A stretch of DNA of 17,099 bases from assembly GCA_003646305.1 (NCBI GenBank), contig QNFJ01000018.1:1-17099 (forward strand), given 5' to 3'. This DNA comes from Gammaproteobacteria bacterium. Lineage in GTDB: Bacteria > Pseudomonadota > Gammaproteobacteria > Methylococcales > UBA2780. Positions 7,466-15,295 of the stretch are shown here, one piece after another; position 1 is the first letter of the stretch, and each line of letters starts with the position of its first letter. A model generated the notes under the pieces. That model was not told the origin of the DNA, made no database searches, and worked only from the letters and a program-made list of their open reading frames with translations. A program made the translations under genes and the position numbers.

Positions 7466-8224
7466 CTATTGAGCGGTATAACCACCATCAACAACCATTT
7501 CAGAACCATTCATAAATGATGAGTCATCACTGGCGAGATGCAGAACGGCATAGGAAACCTCTCTGGGCTGTGCGGGGCGGTTCAAAATAGTGGTCCCCAT
7601 AATTGCCTTTACCGTTTCCTCATCACCACCATGAAGAAGATCTTTAGTCATTGGTGTATCAATCACACCTGGGTGAACAGAGTTAACGCGGATATTGTAT
7701 TGCGCATAATCAACCGCAGTGGCTTTAGTGAAGAGTCTGACTGCACCTTTTGTCGCCTGGTAAGCCGCTGCCATAGGTGCGCCAACGATGCCATAAATAG
7801 AAGAGATGTTGACGATAGAGCCACCTCCCGCTTTTTTCATTGCGGGTAGAATAGCCTTCGTCCCGAAGAAAACCCCTTTTACATTGATATCAAAAGTCCG
7901 ATCCCACTCTTCAGTCGAGGTTTCTTCAAGGGGTTTAATAATTAAAATGCCCGCATTGTTGACCAATACATCAATCTGCCCATGCTTCTCAACAATTTTA
8001 TCTACAACACTTTTCCAGTTTGCTTCATTGGTTACATTGAGAGACATAAACTCGGCCTTACCACCCGCTTTATTTATGCCATCCGCTGTCGCCTGCCCCT
8101 CACTTTCGTTCATATCGGTGACAATAACGATACCACCCTCTTCTGCCAGTAATTCACAATGAGTCCGCCCCATTCCCATCGCACCACCTGTTACTAGTAT
8201 GACTTTTCCACTAACTCTGCCCAT
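7466..8224 (-). CDS. SDR alcohol dehydrogenase, cyclopentanol dehydrogenase-like
   Basis: A 252-residue classical SDR. The cofactor motif is TGGAMGMG (12-19). Asp37 at the end of the second strand suggests NAD(H) rather than NADP(H). NNAG lies at 89-92, and Ser142, Tyr155 and Lys159 form the catalytic triad. From memory the protein closely follows CpnA, the NAD+ cyclopentanol dehydrogenase of Comamonas: the MGRV N-terminus, GGAMGMG..HC.LLA.EG, SSIYG.VGAP.AAAY, the AVRLFTKA stretch and the C-terminal DGGYTA. The likely role is reversible oxidation of a secondary, perhaps alicyclic, alcohol to a ketone. That would supply the substrate for the ketone carboxylase encoded upstream in the cluster. 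A strong AAGGAGAG Shine-Dalgarno precedes the ATG at 8224. A 3-hydroxyacyl-CoA substrate cannot be excluded. Confidence 0.88.
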   Translation of the reverse strand: MGRVSGKVILVTGGAMGMGRTHCELLAEEGGIVIVTDMNESEGQATADGINKAGGKAEFMSLNVTNEANWKSVVDKIVEKHGQIDVLVNNAGILIIKPLEETSTEEWDRTFDINVKGVFFGTKAILPAMKKAGGGSIVNISSIYGIVGAPMAAAYQATKGAVRLFTKATAVDYAQYNIRVNSVHPGVIDTPMTKDLLHGGDEETVKAIMGTTILNRPAQPREVSYAVLHLASDDSSFMNGSEMVVDGGYTAQ

Positions 8225-8267
8225 TGCTCTCTCCTTTTTTTACTTAGTTTTTTATAAATTCAAATAA

Positions 8268-9440
8268 TTAATATGACTTAGGCATACCTAATACATGTTG
8301 GCCAATAAAGCTCAAAATCATATTAGTCGATATCGGCGCTATCAGATAGAGTCTTGCCTCACGCCACTTCCGTTCAATATCATATTCCCGTGCAAACGCG
8401 AATCCACCATGAGTTTGCATACAGGCTTCACCCGCATGCCATGCCGCCTCGGCACATAGCATTTTCGCCATATTAGCCTCTGCTCCGCATGGCTTACCTG
8501 CCTGAAATAACGCCGCCGCTTTGCGAGCCATCATTTCAGCCGCTTCCGTCTCTGCATAAGCCCTGGCAATCGGGAACTGTATACCCTGATTTTTACCAAT
8601 TGGCCCACCAAATATTTTTCTTTCATTCGCATAGGCTGTCGCTTTCTCAATAAAGAAGCGGGCATCACCTAAACTCTCGCCTGCAATAATGACCCGTTCC
8701 GCATTCATACCACTCATCACATAACGGAAGCCTTTACCCTCTTCACCAATCAAAGAGTCCGCCGGGATTTCCATATTGTCGAAGAAAACCTCAGTGGTAT
8801 TGTGATTGATCATCGCGTCGATCGGGCGAATCTCCATTCCATTGCCGACCACTTCACGCATATCCACCAGAAAAATTGACAGCCCATCTGTCGGCTTGGC
8901 AACCTCTTCAAGTGGTGTTGTACGGGCAAGCAGCAGCATTAAGTCCGATTGAAATGCACGACTGGTCCAGACTTTTTGACCATTAACGATATATTTGTCG
9001 CCCTGTTTAACCGCTTTGGTTCTTAATTTTGTTGTATCCGACCCTGATGTTGGCTCAGTGACACCGAATGCCTGAAGCCTTAGCTCACCCGATGCAATTT
9101 TTGGTAAATATTTTTGCTTTTGCTCTTCACTACCGTGCCGTAAAACAGCACCCATAATGTACATCTGGGCATGACAAGCTGACGCCGAACCACCAGAAGC
9201 ATGAATCGTTTCCATAATAACGGCAGCAGCGCGCAGTGGCAGGCCGACACCACCATATTCTTCAGGTATAAGTGCCGACAAAAACCCTGACTCAGTTAAC
9301 GCATTAACAAATGCTTCTGGATAAGCACTTTCTGCATCTAACTTGCGCCAGTATTCGCCTGGAAAATCATCACAAATTTTATTAACTGCATCTCTAATAT
9401 CCTCGTAATCACTCCCCAAAGGGATCGATAGTTCACTCAT
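8268..9440 (-). CDS. Acyl-CoA dehydrogenase
   Basis: A full-length 390-residue ACAD distinct from the paired enzyme. Signatures are EYGGVGLPL (61-69), FGVTEPTSGSD (125-135), GQKVWTSRA (154-162), TTEVFFDNMEIP (215-226), ANERKIFGGPIGKNQGIQFP (271-290) and QTHGGFAFAREYDIERKWRE (342-361). The base position of the medium-chain enzyme is not Glu (the sequence there is LIAPIST), while Glu248 in MNAERVIIAG matches the isovaleryl-CoA dehydrogenase base. That position is typical of enzymes handling branched acyl-CoAs. It ends LGMPKSY. Its ATG overlaps the TAA of the CoA-transferase gene by one base (TAATG), so the two are translationally coupled, and the natural reading is that it oxidises the acyl-CoA made by that transferase. 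Electrons would go to ETF. Substrate not deducible. Confidence 0.92.
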   Translation of the reverse strand: MSELSIPLGSDYEDIRDAVNKICDDFPGEYWRKLDAESAYPEAFVNALTESGFLSALIPEEYGGVGLPLRAAAVIMETIHASGGSASACHAQMYIMGAVLRHGSEEQKQKYLPKIASGELRLQAFGVTEPTSGSDTTKLRTKAVKQGDKYIVNGQKVWTSRAFQSDLMLLLARTTPLEEVAKPTDGLSIFLVDMREVVGNGMEIRPIDAMINHNTTEVFFDNMEIPADSLIGEEGKGFRYVMSGMNAERVIIAGESLGDARFFIEKATAYANERKIFGGPIGKNQGIQFPIARAYAETEAAEMMARKAAALFQAGKPCGAEANMAKMLCAEAAWHAGEACMQTHGGFAFAREYDIERKWREARLYLIAPISTNMILSFIGQHVLGMPKSY

Positions 9441-10606
9441 TATTTAGAACCTCTCGTATCTGTTTTATATTCAGCATTATCGGCGCCTAATTCAGGCGCT
9501 TCATTTTTAATCGGAGGCCGCTCTCCATTGAATCGAATTGGCAAGCCCACCAACTGCATCGCATTCTCAACTGACTCCTGAATAATACCCAAAGATTTTG
9601 TTTGCGGATCACGCAGAACTTCATCAACCTTTTGAATCGGTGAGTTAGGAATACCCACTTCATCCAGCTTTTTCCGCCAGTGAATCCGCGGCTCTTTGAT
9701 CAAAACCTCTGTTATCAGGCGGTTTAGTTCTGGCTTATTCGTAAAGCGATCAGGGTTGGTCTGGAAACGTTCTTCATTAGCCCACTCAGGATTACCCATC
9801 ACCCCCTTTAACAATTCAAATAGTTTGTTATTGGGCGCAGCAACTACAAGATAACCATCAGCACATTCGTAGGCCTGATAAGGGGCAATACCTTGCACAC
9901 CTGATCCCTGAGGAACAGGCAATTCACCTGTCGAGTGATAACCTGCCATGTGATAGGTCATCCAGGAAAGTGCCGTTTCATATAGCGCTGTATCCACAAC
10001 GCATCCTTCACCCGTTTTCTGGCGATTAAAAAGTGCGGTTAGGATAGCAATGGAACACCACATACCCGTTCCCATATCAATAATTGAAGTGCCCACTCGG
10101 ACAGGAGGACGCCCCTCTTCTCCATTTAGCCCCATCAAACCACTATAGGCTTGCATAAGCGGATCATATCCTGGCTTATCAGCCATTGGCCCTGTTTGGC
10201 CAAATGCCCAGATATTGCAGTAAATTAGCTTAGGATTCTCTTTGCACAATGTGTCCGCGCCAAGCCCAAGAGAAGAAATTTTACCAGGGCGCATATTCTG
10301 CAGAACAACATCGGCCTTGTTGACCAGTTCATCATGCAACCACTCTTTGTCTGCCGGATCGCTTAAATCAACCGTAACCGATTTCTTATCTCGATTAAGT
10401 GCCTGAAACATCGCAGAGGTGCCATTCCAGAATGGAGGACCCCAATGGCGGCAATCATCGCCACGACCCGTAGGTTCAACCTTAATAACTTCTGCACCCA
10501 GTGCAGCCAGAATCCATGTCCCGAAAGGTGCCGCAACACTTGTCCCGATCTCATATACTCGAATACCGCTCAGCGGCCATTCTATATTTTGATTATCTTC
10601 GCTCAT
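9440..10606 (-). CDS. Family III CoA-transferase (CaiB/BaiF)
   Basis: A 388-residue family III CoA-transferase. The family hallmarks are LSGIRVYEIGTSVAAPFGTW (12-31), LGAEVIKVEP (36-45), the NRDKKSVTVDL block (71-81), NMRPGKISSLGLG (104-116) and GYDPLMQAYSGLMGLNG (146-162). Asp148 in GYDPLMQ is the best candidate for the conserved aspartate that forms the glutamyl/aspartyl-CoA mixed-anhydride intermediate. It moves CoA from a donor thioester such as succinyl-CoA to a carboxylate. Coupled to the ACAD gene by a TAATG overlap, it probably prepares that enzyme's substrate. It is the first gene of the nine-gene run; the terminator of the preceding ligase gene lies only about 60 nt upstream, so a promoter should lie in between. 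Donor and acceptor acids are unknown. Confidence 0.92.
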   Translation of the reverse strand: MSEDNQNIEWPLSGIRVYEIGTSVAAPFGTWILAALGAEVIKVEPTGRGDDCRHWGPPFWNGTSAMFQALNRDKKSVTVDLSDPADKEWLHDELVNKADVVLQNMRPGKISSLGLGADTLCKENPKLIYCNIWAFGQTGPMADKPGYDPLMQAYSGLMGLNGEEGRPPVRVGTSIIDMGTGMWCSIAILTALFNRQKTGEGCVVDTALYETALSWMTYHMAGYHSTGELPVPQGSGVQGIAPYQAYECADGYLVVAAPNNKLFELLKGVMGNPEWANEERFQTNPDRFTNKPELNRLITEVLIKEPRIHWRKKLDEVGIPNSPIQKVDEVLRDPQTKSLGIIQESVENAMQLVGLPIRFNGERPPIKNEAPELGADNAEYKTDTRGSK

Positions 10607-10642
10607 ATTTTCCTACAGGCAGCCCTTAAATTGATGAAGCCA

Positions 10643-10661
10643 TTAACCGCTACAAGGTTAA
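10643..10661. promoter_or_regulatory. Candidate operator dyad upstream of the CoA-transferase operon
   Basis: TTAACC and GGTTAA form a perfect 6-bp dyad with a 7-nt spacer, 37 nt upstream of the CoA-transferase start and between it and the preceding terminator. The size and place suit an operator or promoter-proximal site, but no regulator gene is in the window and short AT-rich dyads arise by chance. Confidence 0.25.
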
Positions 10662-10664
10662 ATT

Positions 10665-10693
10665 AAAAAAAAAGGGAGGAAAATTCTCCTCCC
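10665..10693 (-). terminator. Rho-independent terminator after the AcsA-like ligase
   Basis: On the minus strand a 7-bp GGGAGGA/TCCTCCC stem (extendable by a G-U and an A-U pair) is followed directly by nine T. It lies about 38 nt beyond the ligase stop codon. It separates the ligase transcript from the CoA-transferase operon. Confidence 0.93.
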
Positions 10694-10730
10694 TCAAATC
10701 AGGAGTACAACAACAGCTACCTAACATTTG

Positions 10731-12686
10731 TTATTTTAATCTCTTTTGTTTGAGGAAATCAATAGCCTCAGGATTTACCATTGAAGAAAGATCACCCGGT
10801 TCCGTTCCAAGTAAAAGCGCTTTAACAACTCTCCGCATAATTTTCATTGTTCGCGTTTTCGGGAGATCTTTCACAAAAACTATTTGCTTAGGCTTATAGG
10901 CCTTTCCCATTTCATTAATCACTGCGTTGATGAGCTCTTCTTTCAGTTCACTCTCATTCTCCCCATCTGCTTTGGGAACACAGACACAAACGACTGCCGC
11001 CCCCCCAACTTCATCTGGCACACCGATAACCGCTGCTTCTACAATCTTTCCTGTTGCCAATATTGGCCCCTCTATTTCCGCAGGGCCTGTTCGTTTGCCT
11101 GCAATTTTAAGTGTGTCATCCGAACGCCCAAGCACATACCACATCCCATGGTCATCTTTGACCGCCCAATCACCATGCACCCAAATGCCAAGAACCGTTC
11201 GCCAGTAACTATCAAGGTAACGTTCTGGGTTTTTCCACAGGCCTCGAGTCAAGCCAATAGAGTGATTGCGAAGCGCAAGCTCCCCTACCTTGCCATCTTC
11301 AATAGGCACTCCCTTCTCATCAAGAATATCGGCACCCATGCCCGGTATCGCTGTATTAAAACAACAAGGTTTAAGCGGTCTAAGAACCGTGCAACCAAGA
11401 ATGCCACAACCGATTTCGGTACCACCCGTTAGATTAAGAATCGGCACTCGTTTCCCACAAACTTTATCAAAGAACCAGAGCCAGGCATCTGGATTCCACG
11501 GCTCCCCCGTCGTTAGCACGACCTTTAATGAGGAAAAGTCATACCTAGAAACCTGCTCTTCCGGTTGACTCATAAAAATACGCGCAATGGTCGGTGCAAA
11601 TCCGAGCCAACTCACTTTATATTCATCAATTAATCGCCAAATTCTACCCGGTTCAGGATAATTCGGTGCACCTTCAGCCATAATCAGCGTCGCACCCGTG
11701 AACGTAACCCCCATAATTTCCAGAGGCCCAACCACCCAGCCCATATCACTCATCCAAAGCAAACGATCTTCTGCCGTCAATTCCGATAAAACATGCAGGT
11801 CAAACATCCCTTTAATCATGAAACCGCCATGCGTTTGCACCGTTCCCTTAGGCATGCCGGTTGTACCTGATGTATAAACCAGCATCACCGGATCTTCTGC
11901 ATCCATCACTTCGGTCTCACTGGTCACCGGCATTCTTGCTGTTAGCTCATTCCAGTCATGATCGCCAGGCTCTTTTTTAAGATCCAGCCCCATATGATTA
12001 AAAACAATCACATGCTCCAGTGACGAAATACTTTTTTTAGCCTCATCAATTGTCGATTTCAAATTGACCGTTTTTGACCTTCTTGGTGACCCATCCACTG
12101 TAATCACAGCTTTTGCCTGGCCATCATTCAAACGAACAATGATCGGTTCTGGCCCAAACCCTGAAAAAAGCGGGATGACCATGCCGCCCATTTTAATGAT
12201 CGCCAGGAATGCAATAGCAACTTCTGGAATCATTGGCATATACAAACCAACTGCATCACCCCTACCTAAGCCGAGTGAACGCAAGCCTTCTGTTAATTGA
12301 CAAACTTTTGCATCAAGTTCAGCGTAAGTCAGCGAACTCTTTTTCCCCGATTCAGTCTCATGATGCATAAAAGGCTTATCCCAAACATCGGTTCCTTTAT
12401 GTTTATCCAGACAGTTCAGCACCATATTTGTCTTGCCATCCAGACACCACTCAGTCCACTCGATCCCCTTGGAACTATCCATGACCTTGCTATAATCTTG
12501 GTAAAACCTCACGTCCAAAAATTTTATGGCTGCATTCCAGAACCATTCTGGGTCACGATCAGCTTTGGATAACAGCGCGTCATAATCGGCAACACCTGTT
12601 GTCTCAATAAACTTCTGCATCTGTGATTGTGAAGAGAGGCTCTCACGCGGCTCCCAAACGATATCTGGATGTGGCTTAAATTCCAT
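10731..12686 (-). CDS. AMP-forming acyl-CoA synthetase, acetyl/acetoacetyl-CoA synthetase-like
   Basis: A 651-residue ANL ligase of the Acs branch, including the N-terminal cap domain (residues about 45-105). Motifs are YTSGTTGMPKG (271-281), TGEPWNP (393-399), GGTEIG (421-426), HGDW (504-507), GRSDDTLKIAGKRTGPAEIE (520-539) and the C-terminal catalytic Lys615 in PKTRTMKIMRR. In true acetyl-CoA synthetases a tryptophan next to QTE closes the acyl pocket; the aligned residue here is Gly421, so a larger acid than acetate is expected. Given the ketone carboxylase genes just upstream, the beta-keto acid product of that enzyme is an attractive substrate, as acetophenone carboxylase is followed by a benzoylacetate-CoA ligase. 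GGAGAAC precedes the ATG. A terminator on each side makes it a likely single-gene transcript. The substrate is inference. Confidence 0.9.
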   Translation of the reverse strand: MEFKPHPDIVWEPRESLSSQSQMQKFIETTGVADYDALLSKADRDPEWFWNAAIKFLDVRFYQDYSKVMDSSKGIEWTEWCLDGKTNMVLNCLDKHKGTDVWDKPFMHHETESGKKSSLTYAELDAKVCQLTEGLRSLGLGRGDAVGLYMPMIPEVAIAFLAIIKMGGMVIPLFSGFGPEPIIVRLNDGQAKAVITVDGSPRRSKTVNLKSTIDEAKKSISSLEHVIVFNHMGLDLKKEPGDHDWNELTARMPVTSETEVMDAEDPVMLVYTSGTTGMPKGTVQTHGGFMIKGMFDLHVLSELTAEDRLLWMSDMGWVVGPLEIMGVTFTGATLIMAEGAPNYPEPGRIWRLIDEYKVSWLGFAPTIARIFMSQPEEQVSRYDFSSLKVVLTTGEPWNPDAWLWFFDKVCGKRVPILNLTGGTEIGCGILGCTVLRPLKPCCFNTAIPGMGADILDEKGVPIEDGKVGELALRNHSIGLTRGLWKNPERYLDSYWRTVLGIWVHGDWAVKDDHGMWYVLGRSDDTLKIAGKRTGPAEIEGPILATGKIVEAAVIGVPDEVGGAAVVCVCVPKADGENESELKEELINAVINEMGKAYKPKQIVFVKDLPKTRTMKIMRRVVKALLLGTEPGDLSSMVNPEAIDFLKQKRLK

Positions 12687-12801
12687 AACTGTTCTCCAAT
12701 TTTTTGGTTTTTACTGCAAATTTAGCTACCACCTGATTATCACCCCGCTAATCATGTCCTGTTGGGTGTTTTTAAAAAAGTAACTGTAGATATTGATCAA
12801 C
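12687..12801 (-). other. Leader region of the AcsA-like ligase gene
   Basis: Non-coding stretch between the terminator at 12802-12825 and the ligase start. Since a terminator precedes it, the promoter of the ligase gene should lie here. It is AT-rich, and a GATAAT hexamer preceded by TG (about 12735-12742) could be an extended -10 element, but no good -35 pairs with it. A GGAGAAC ribosome binding site sits just before the ATG. No ORF is apparent. Confidence 0.35.
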
Positions 12802-12825
12802 AAAAAATCAGTCAAACAGACTGAT
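12802..12825 (-). terminator. Rho-independent terminator after the carboxylase/OYE-remnant region
   Basis: On the minus strand ATCAGTC-TGTTT-GACTGAT forms a perfect 7-bp stem running into a run of T; six A are visible at 12802-12807 on the plus strand. It lies 46 nt beyond the stop of the OYE-like remnant and would end the ketone carboxylase transcript. Confidence 0.8.
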
Positions 12826-12870
12826 CAAGTGAGCGTATCAACTGCGTGCTTATAAAAGGGTTTGATGCTC

Positions 12871-13046
12871 CTAAAAATCACCAGTCTTAACTTTGTTAAC
12901 CCATTCGTAATCGCCCATTATCGGCCGAGCAAGCGCTGCCAAATCAAATTAACCTTTGTTTAATCGGGCACGCAGCTCATTGAAACCAGTTGTGCCTGCA
13001 TCAGGATTTTCTGCCTCTAAAAAGTGCTGTCGATCAAAGCAAATTT
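12871..13046 (-). pseudogene. Old Yellow Enzyme-type oxidoreductase, 3' remnant with in-frame stop
   Basis: One minus-strand frame reads FNELRARLNKG, then a TAA stop (12949-12951), then FDLAALARPIMGDYEWVNKV followed by KTGDF and a TAG (12871-12873). The pattern of ELxARLxxGxFDLxAxxRPxxxDxEWVNKVxxG is the C-terminal end of NADH:flavin oxidoreductases of the OYE family, where the GRP/ARP segment contributes to FMN phosphate binding. Restoring one sense codon at the TAA joins the two parts. No start codon, no FMN-binding N-terminal barrel and no catalytic region are present; the open frame begins just after the carboxylase beta gene. It is therefore the tail of a deleted gene. Intact relatives reduce activated C=C bonds of enones or dienoyl-CoAs. 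The part upstream of FNEL does not match the family clearly, so the left limit of decay is approximate. Confidence 0.6.
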
Positions 13047-13086
13047 CGGAACAGCTGAATACTCGACGCGAGATCCAGCTGTTCCG
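13047..13086. repeat. Perfect 11-bp inverted repeat downstream of the carboxylase beta gene
   Basis: CGGAACAGCTG (13047-13057) and CAGCTGTTCCG (13076-13086) are exact reverse complements around an 18-nt loop, which itself contains CTCG-ACG-CGAG. It starts 24 nt past the beta-subunit stop codon. No T-run follows on either strand, so it is not a textbook terminator; an mRNA-stabilising 3' stem-loop, a Rho-linked site or a deletion scar are possible. Confidence 0.7.
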
Positions 13087-13109
13087 GAGCTATAGTTAAG
13101 TCTAATTAA

Positions 13110-15278
13110 CTATCTGTAATGCAAAACCATGTACTCATCAATTTCTATTCGTTTCTTAGGCGGAATAATAACCGTCGTCATTGGGTCACGAATAATGGCG
13201 GGCCCATGCACAAAATTACCTGCCTGCAGCTCCGACATCTGCCACACCTTAAAGTCATAAAACTTCCCTTCATGGCTCACCTGGCGTGTTTCAACATAAG
13301 CCGCCTCGGGAGGTGTTTCACCTTGCAAAGCATGACTTAATATTTTCGGCATCACTTTGGGCGCAATCGCCTGTATATATACCTCGGTTATCGCATAACC
13401 CGCCTCAGGAAACCTTGCTCCATCGGGGTAAATATTGGTATACATGTCTTCAAAAGCGGCAATAATCTTGTCGATGTCCTCAGCTGTTTTTGCATGGCCG
13501 AAGTCAAGCAAGGTTTCAAAACTTTCCAGTTGCCCCATATACCTTCCATAGAACCCGTAGCGAAACTCAAGCTCGTCGGAATCCACTCCTTCAGATCTCA
13601 TTTCAGCTCTTGCTTTGTCTTCTAAAGAACGCCATGCCGCGTCTATCTCTTTAGCAACACCGGCTTTACTATTATCATCCAGACCATTTGGAATAGTAGT
13701 GACAACGCCCATGTGATAGCGATGAAGATACTCGGCGCACGCGCCCCCAAAGGCTGAAAATGCCGCCGCATAAGGGAAGGTGATTACATCCGCAAGTTCG
13801 AAATCCTGCGTATAGCCCCACATATGAACAGGCCCCGCTCCACCGTAGCACATCATGGTGAACTCTCTGGTGTCATATCCTTTCGAGACAATAATCGCTT
13901 TTGCAGCTTCTCGCATCTGGGCATTCACCACTTCGAGAATTCCTTTCCCAGCCTCGTAGATATCAAGCCCGAGCGGATCTGCAATCGTCTCCTTAAGCGC
14001 TTTACGGGCTTTCTCTGCATCCAGTGTAATCTTTCCTCCCAGAAAATAACCGGGATCGACATAACCCATTGCTACGTTGACATCGGTTACAGTTAGCTTG
14101 TCATATTTGTAACATAAGCCCACCTCAGCCCCCGCACTTTCCGGTCCCACATGGAGACGCTTGTACTCATCTATCCAGACCGCAGAACCAGCTCCAGAGC
14201 CAACAGAATCGATAGCCACCATAGGAAGTGCCAGCCGGTGACCGGCAAAGTCAGGGTCTTTACGGATCGACAGCATGTTGTTAACGATCAACCCTACATC
14301 GAAACTGGTACCACCCATATCTGCGGTGCAGACGTTTTTCAGACCCAACTTATGACTCATCACCTGCGCACCCATCATGCCGCCGATAGGGCCTGAAATG
14401 ACGGTTTCATACAGGCGGGGATACTCAACATTAACTGCGCCGCCGTAGGATAACAGGGTTAACAAGCGTGCTTCATAACCATCTTTTTTTGCGCTCTTTT
14501 CAACATCCTGAAGAACCTCCCGAGTATGTTCTGCAGCGAAACACTGCAAAAGAAGGCTCTTCAGGCGGTTGTTTTCTTTACTGACCGGCGCGATATCGGA
14601 AGAACAGACGACAGGGATATCCAACCCTTCGTTCTTGAGCATTTCCTCAGCAATCTTCTTTGCTCTCCGCTCATGATCATTTGCAATATAGGAATTGATA
14701 AAGAGGATACCAATTACTTCAACTTTTGATTTGATCAGTTTTTTTACACCTTCACGGACATGACGCTCGCTTAACGGCGCCATCACCGTACCTGGAGAAA
14801 TATGTTTCTCCATAAAATAGCTACCACCGCTGATCCGCTCACTGACACCATGGATATTTTGGGGGTCAACCATTGGTCGTGTATGTGAATGCAGCTGGTT
14901 ATGCAATATCTCAGCCTGCGTCTGACCAAGGTAGGTTAAACCACCCTCCATAATGGACATATCTTCAAAACCACGGGTAACAAGCAAGCCAACTTTCTTG
15001 CCGGTGCCCGTCAACAAGGTATTTAACATACCTGTGCCCGCATAAATGCTCACGGATGCATTTTTATGTGCATCTGAAGAAGTTATACCGATACTAAGCG
15101 CTGCATCTTCAACCGATTCCAGATAGCTTGAGGACTCATCTTTTTTGTTGGTTAATGCCTTGCCAACGGTAAAGGAACCATCGTCCTTGACCAAAATAGT
15201 ATCAGTCATGGTGCCACCTGCATCCAAAGCCAAAATGTATTTCTTACTTGATCTGCTCTGATCACTTGAAACTGACAT
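13110..15278 (-). CDS. Ketone (acetone-type) carboxylase beta subunit, HyuA/AcxA-like
   Basis: A 722-residue protein matching the acetone carboxylase beta subunit in length (about 717) and sequence. It has an ASKHA-fold nucleotide site: phosphate-1 loop DAGGTMTD (19-26), phosphate-2 loop ADMGGTSFDVG (319-329) and the adenosine segment YGGAGPVHMWGY (478-489). Other conserved blocks are ETVISGPIGG (291-300), LPMVAIDSVGSGAG (351-364), the ADPLGL stretch near 434 and FSAFGG. Within the complex this subunit uses ATP to make phosphorylated intermediates so that the ketone enolate can be carboxylated to a beta-keto acid in the cytoplasm. Hydantoinase A and acetophenone carboxylase ATPase subunits are relatives, but the neighbouring zinc-type gamma gene points to the acetone carboxylase branch. 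GGGAG precedes the ATG; the gene starts 17 nt after the gamma gene stop. The actual ketone is not evident. Confidence 0.93.
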   Translation of the reverse strand: MSVSSDQSRSSKKYILALDAGGTMTDTILVKDDGSFTVGKALTNKKDESSSYLESVEDAALSIGITSSDAHKNASVSIYAGTGMLNTLLTGTGKKVGLLVTRGFEDMSIMEGGLTYLGQTQAEILHNQLHSHTRPMVDPQNIHGVSERISGGSYFMEKHISPGTVMAPLSERHVREGVKKLIKSKVEVIGILFINSYIANDHERRAKKIAEEMLKNEGLDIPVVCSSDIAPVSKENNRLKSLLLQCFAAEHTREVLQDVEKSAKKDGYEARLLTLLSYGGAVNVEYPRLYETVISGPIGGMMGAQVMSHKLGLKNVCTADMGGTSFDVGLIVNNMLSIRKDPDFAGHRLALPMVAIDSVGSGAGSAVWIDEYKRLHVGPESAGAEVGLCYKYDKLTVTDVNVAMGYVDPGYFLGGKITLDAEKARKALKETIADPLGLDIYEAGKGILEVVNAQMREAAKAIIVSKGYDTREFTMMCYGGAGPVHMWGYTQDFELADVITFPYAAAFSAFGGACAEYLHRYHMGVVTTIPNGLDDNSKAGVAKEIDAAWRSLEDKARAEMRSEGVDSDELEFRYGFYGRYMGQLESFETLLDFGHAKTAEDIDKIIAAFEDMYTNIYPDGARFPEAGYAITEVYIQAIAPKVMPKILSHALQGETPPEAAYVETRQVSHEGKFYDFKVWQMSELQAGNFVHGPAIIRDPMTTVIIPPKKRIEIDEYMVLHYR

Positions 15279-15295
15279 AAACTTTTCTCCCGTTA

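Noticed and set aside
10884..11432. A 182-codon plus-strand frame opposite the Acs-like ligase
   Set aside because: It lies entirely within a motif-complete ligase gene and its translation has no recognisable domain or ribosome binding site.
12735..12742. TGATAATC as a promoter -10 for the Acs-like ligase gene
   Set aside because: No acceptable -35 hexamer lies 16-18 nt upstream, so it is only mentioned as a possibility.
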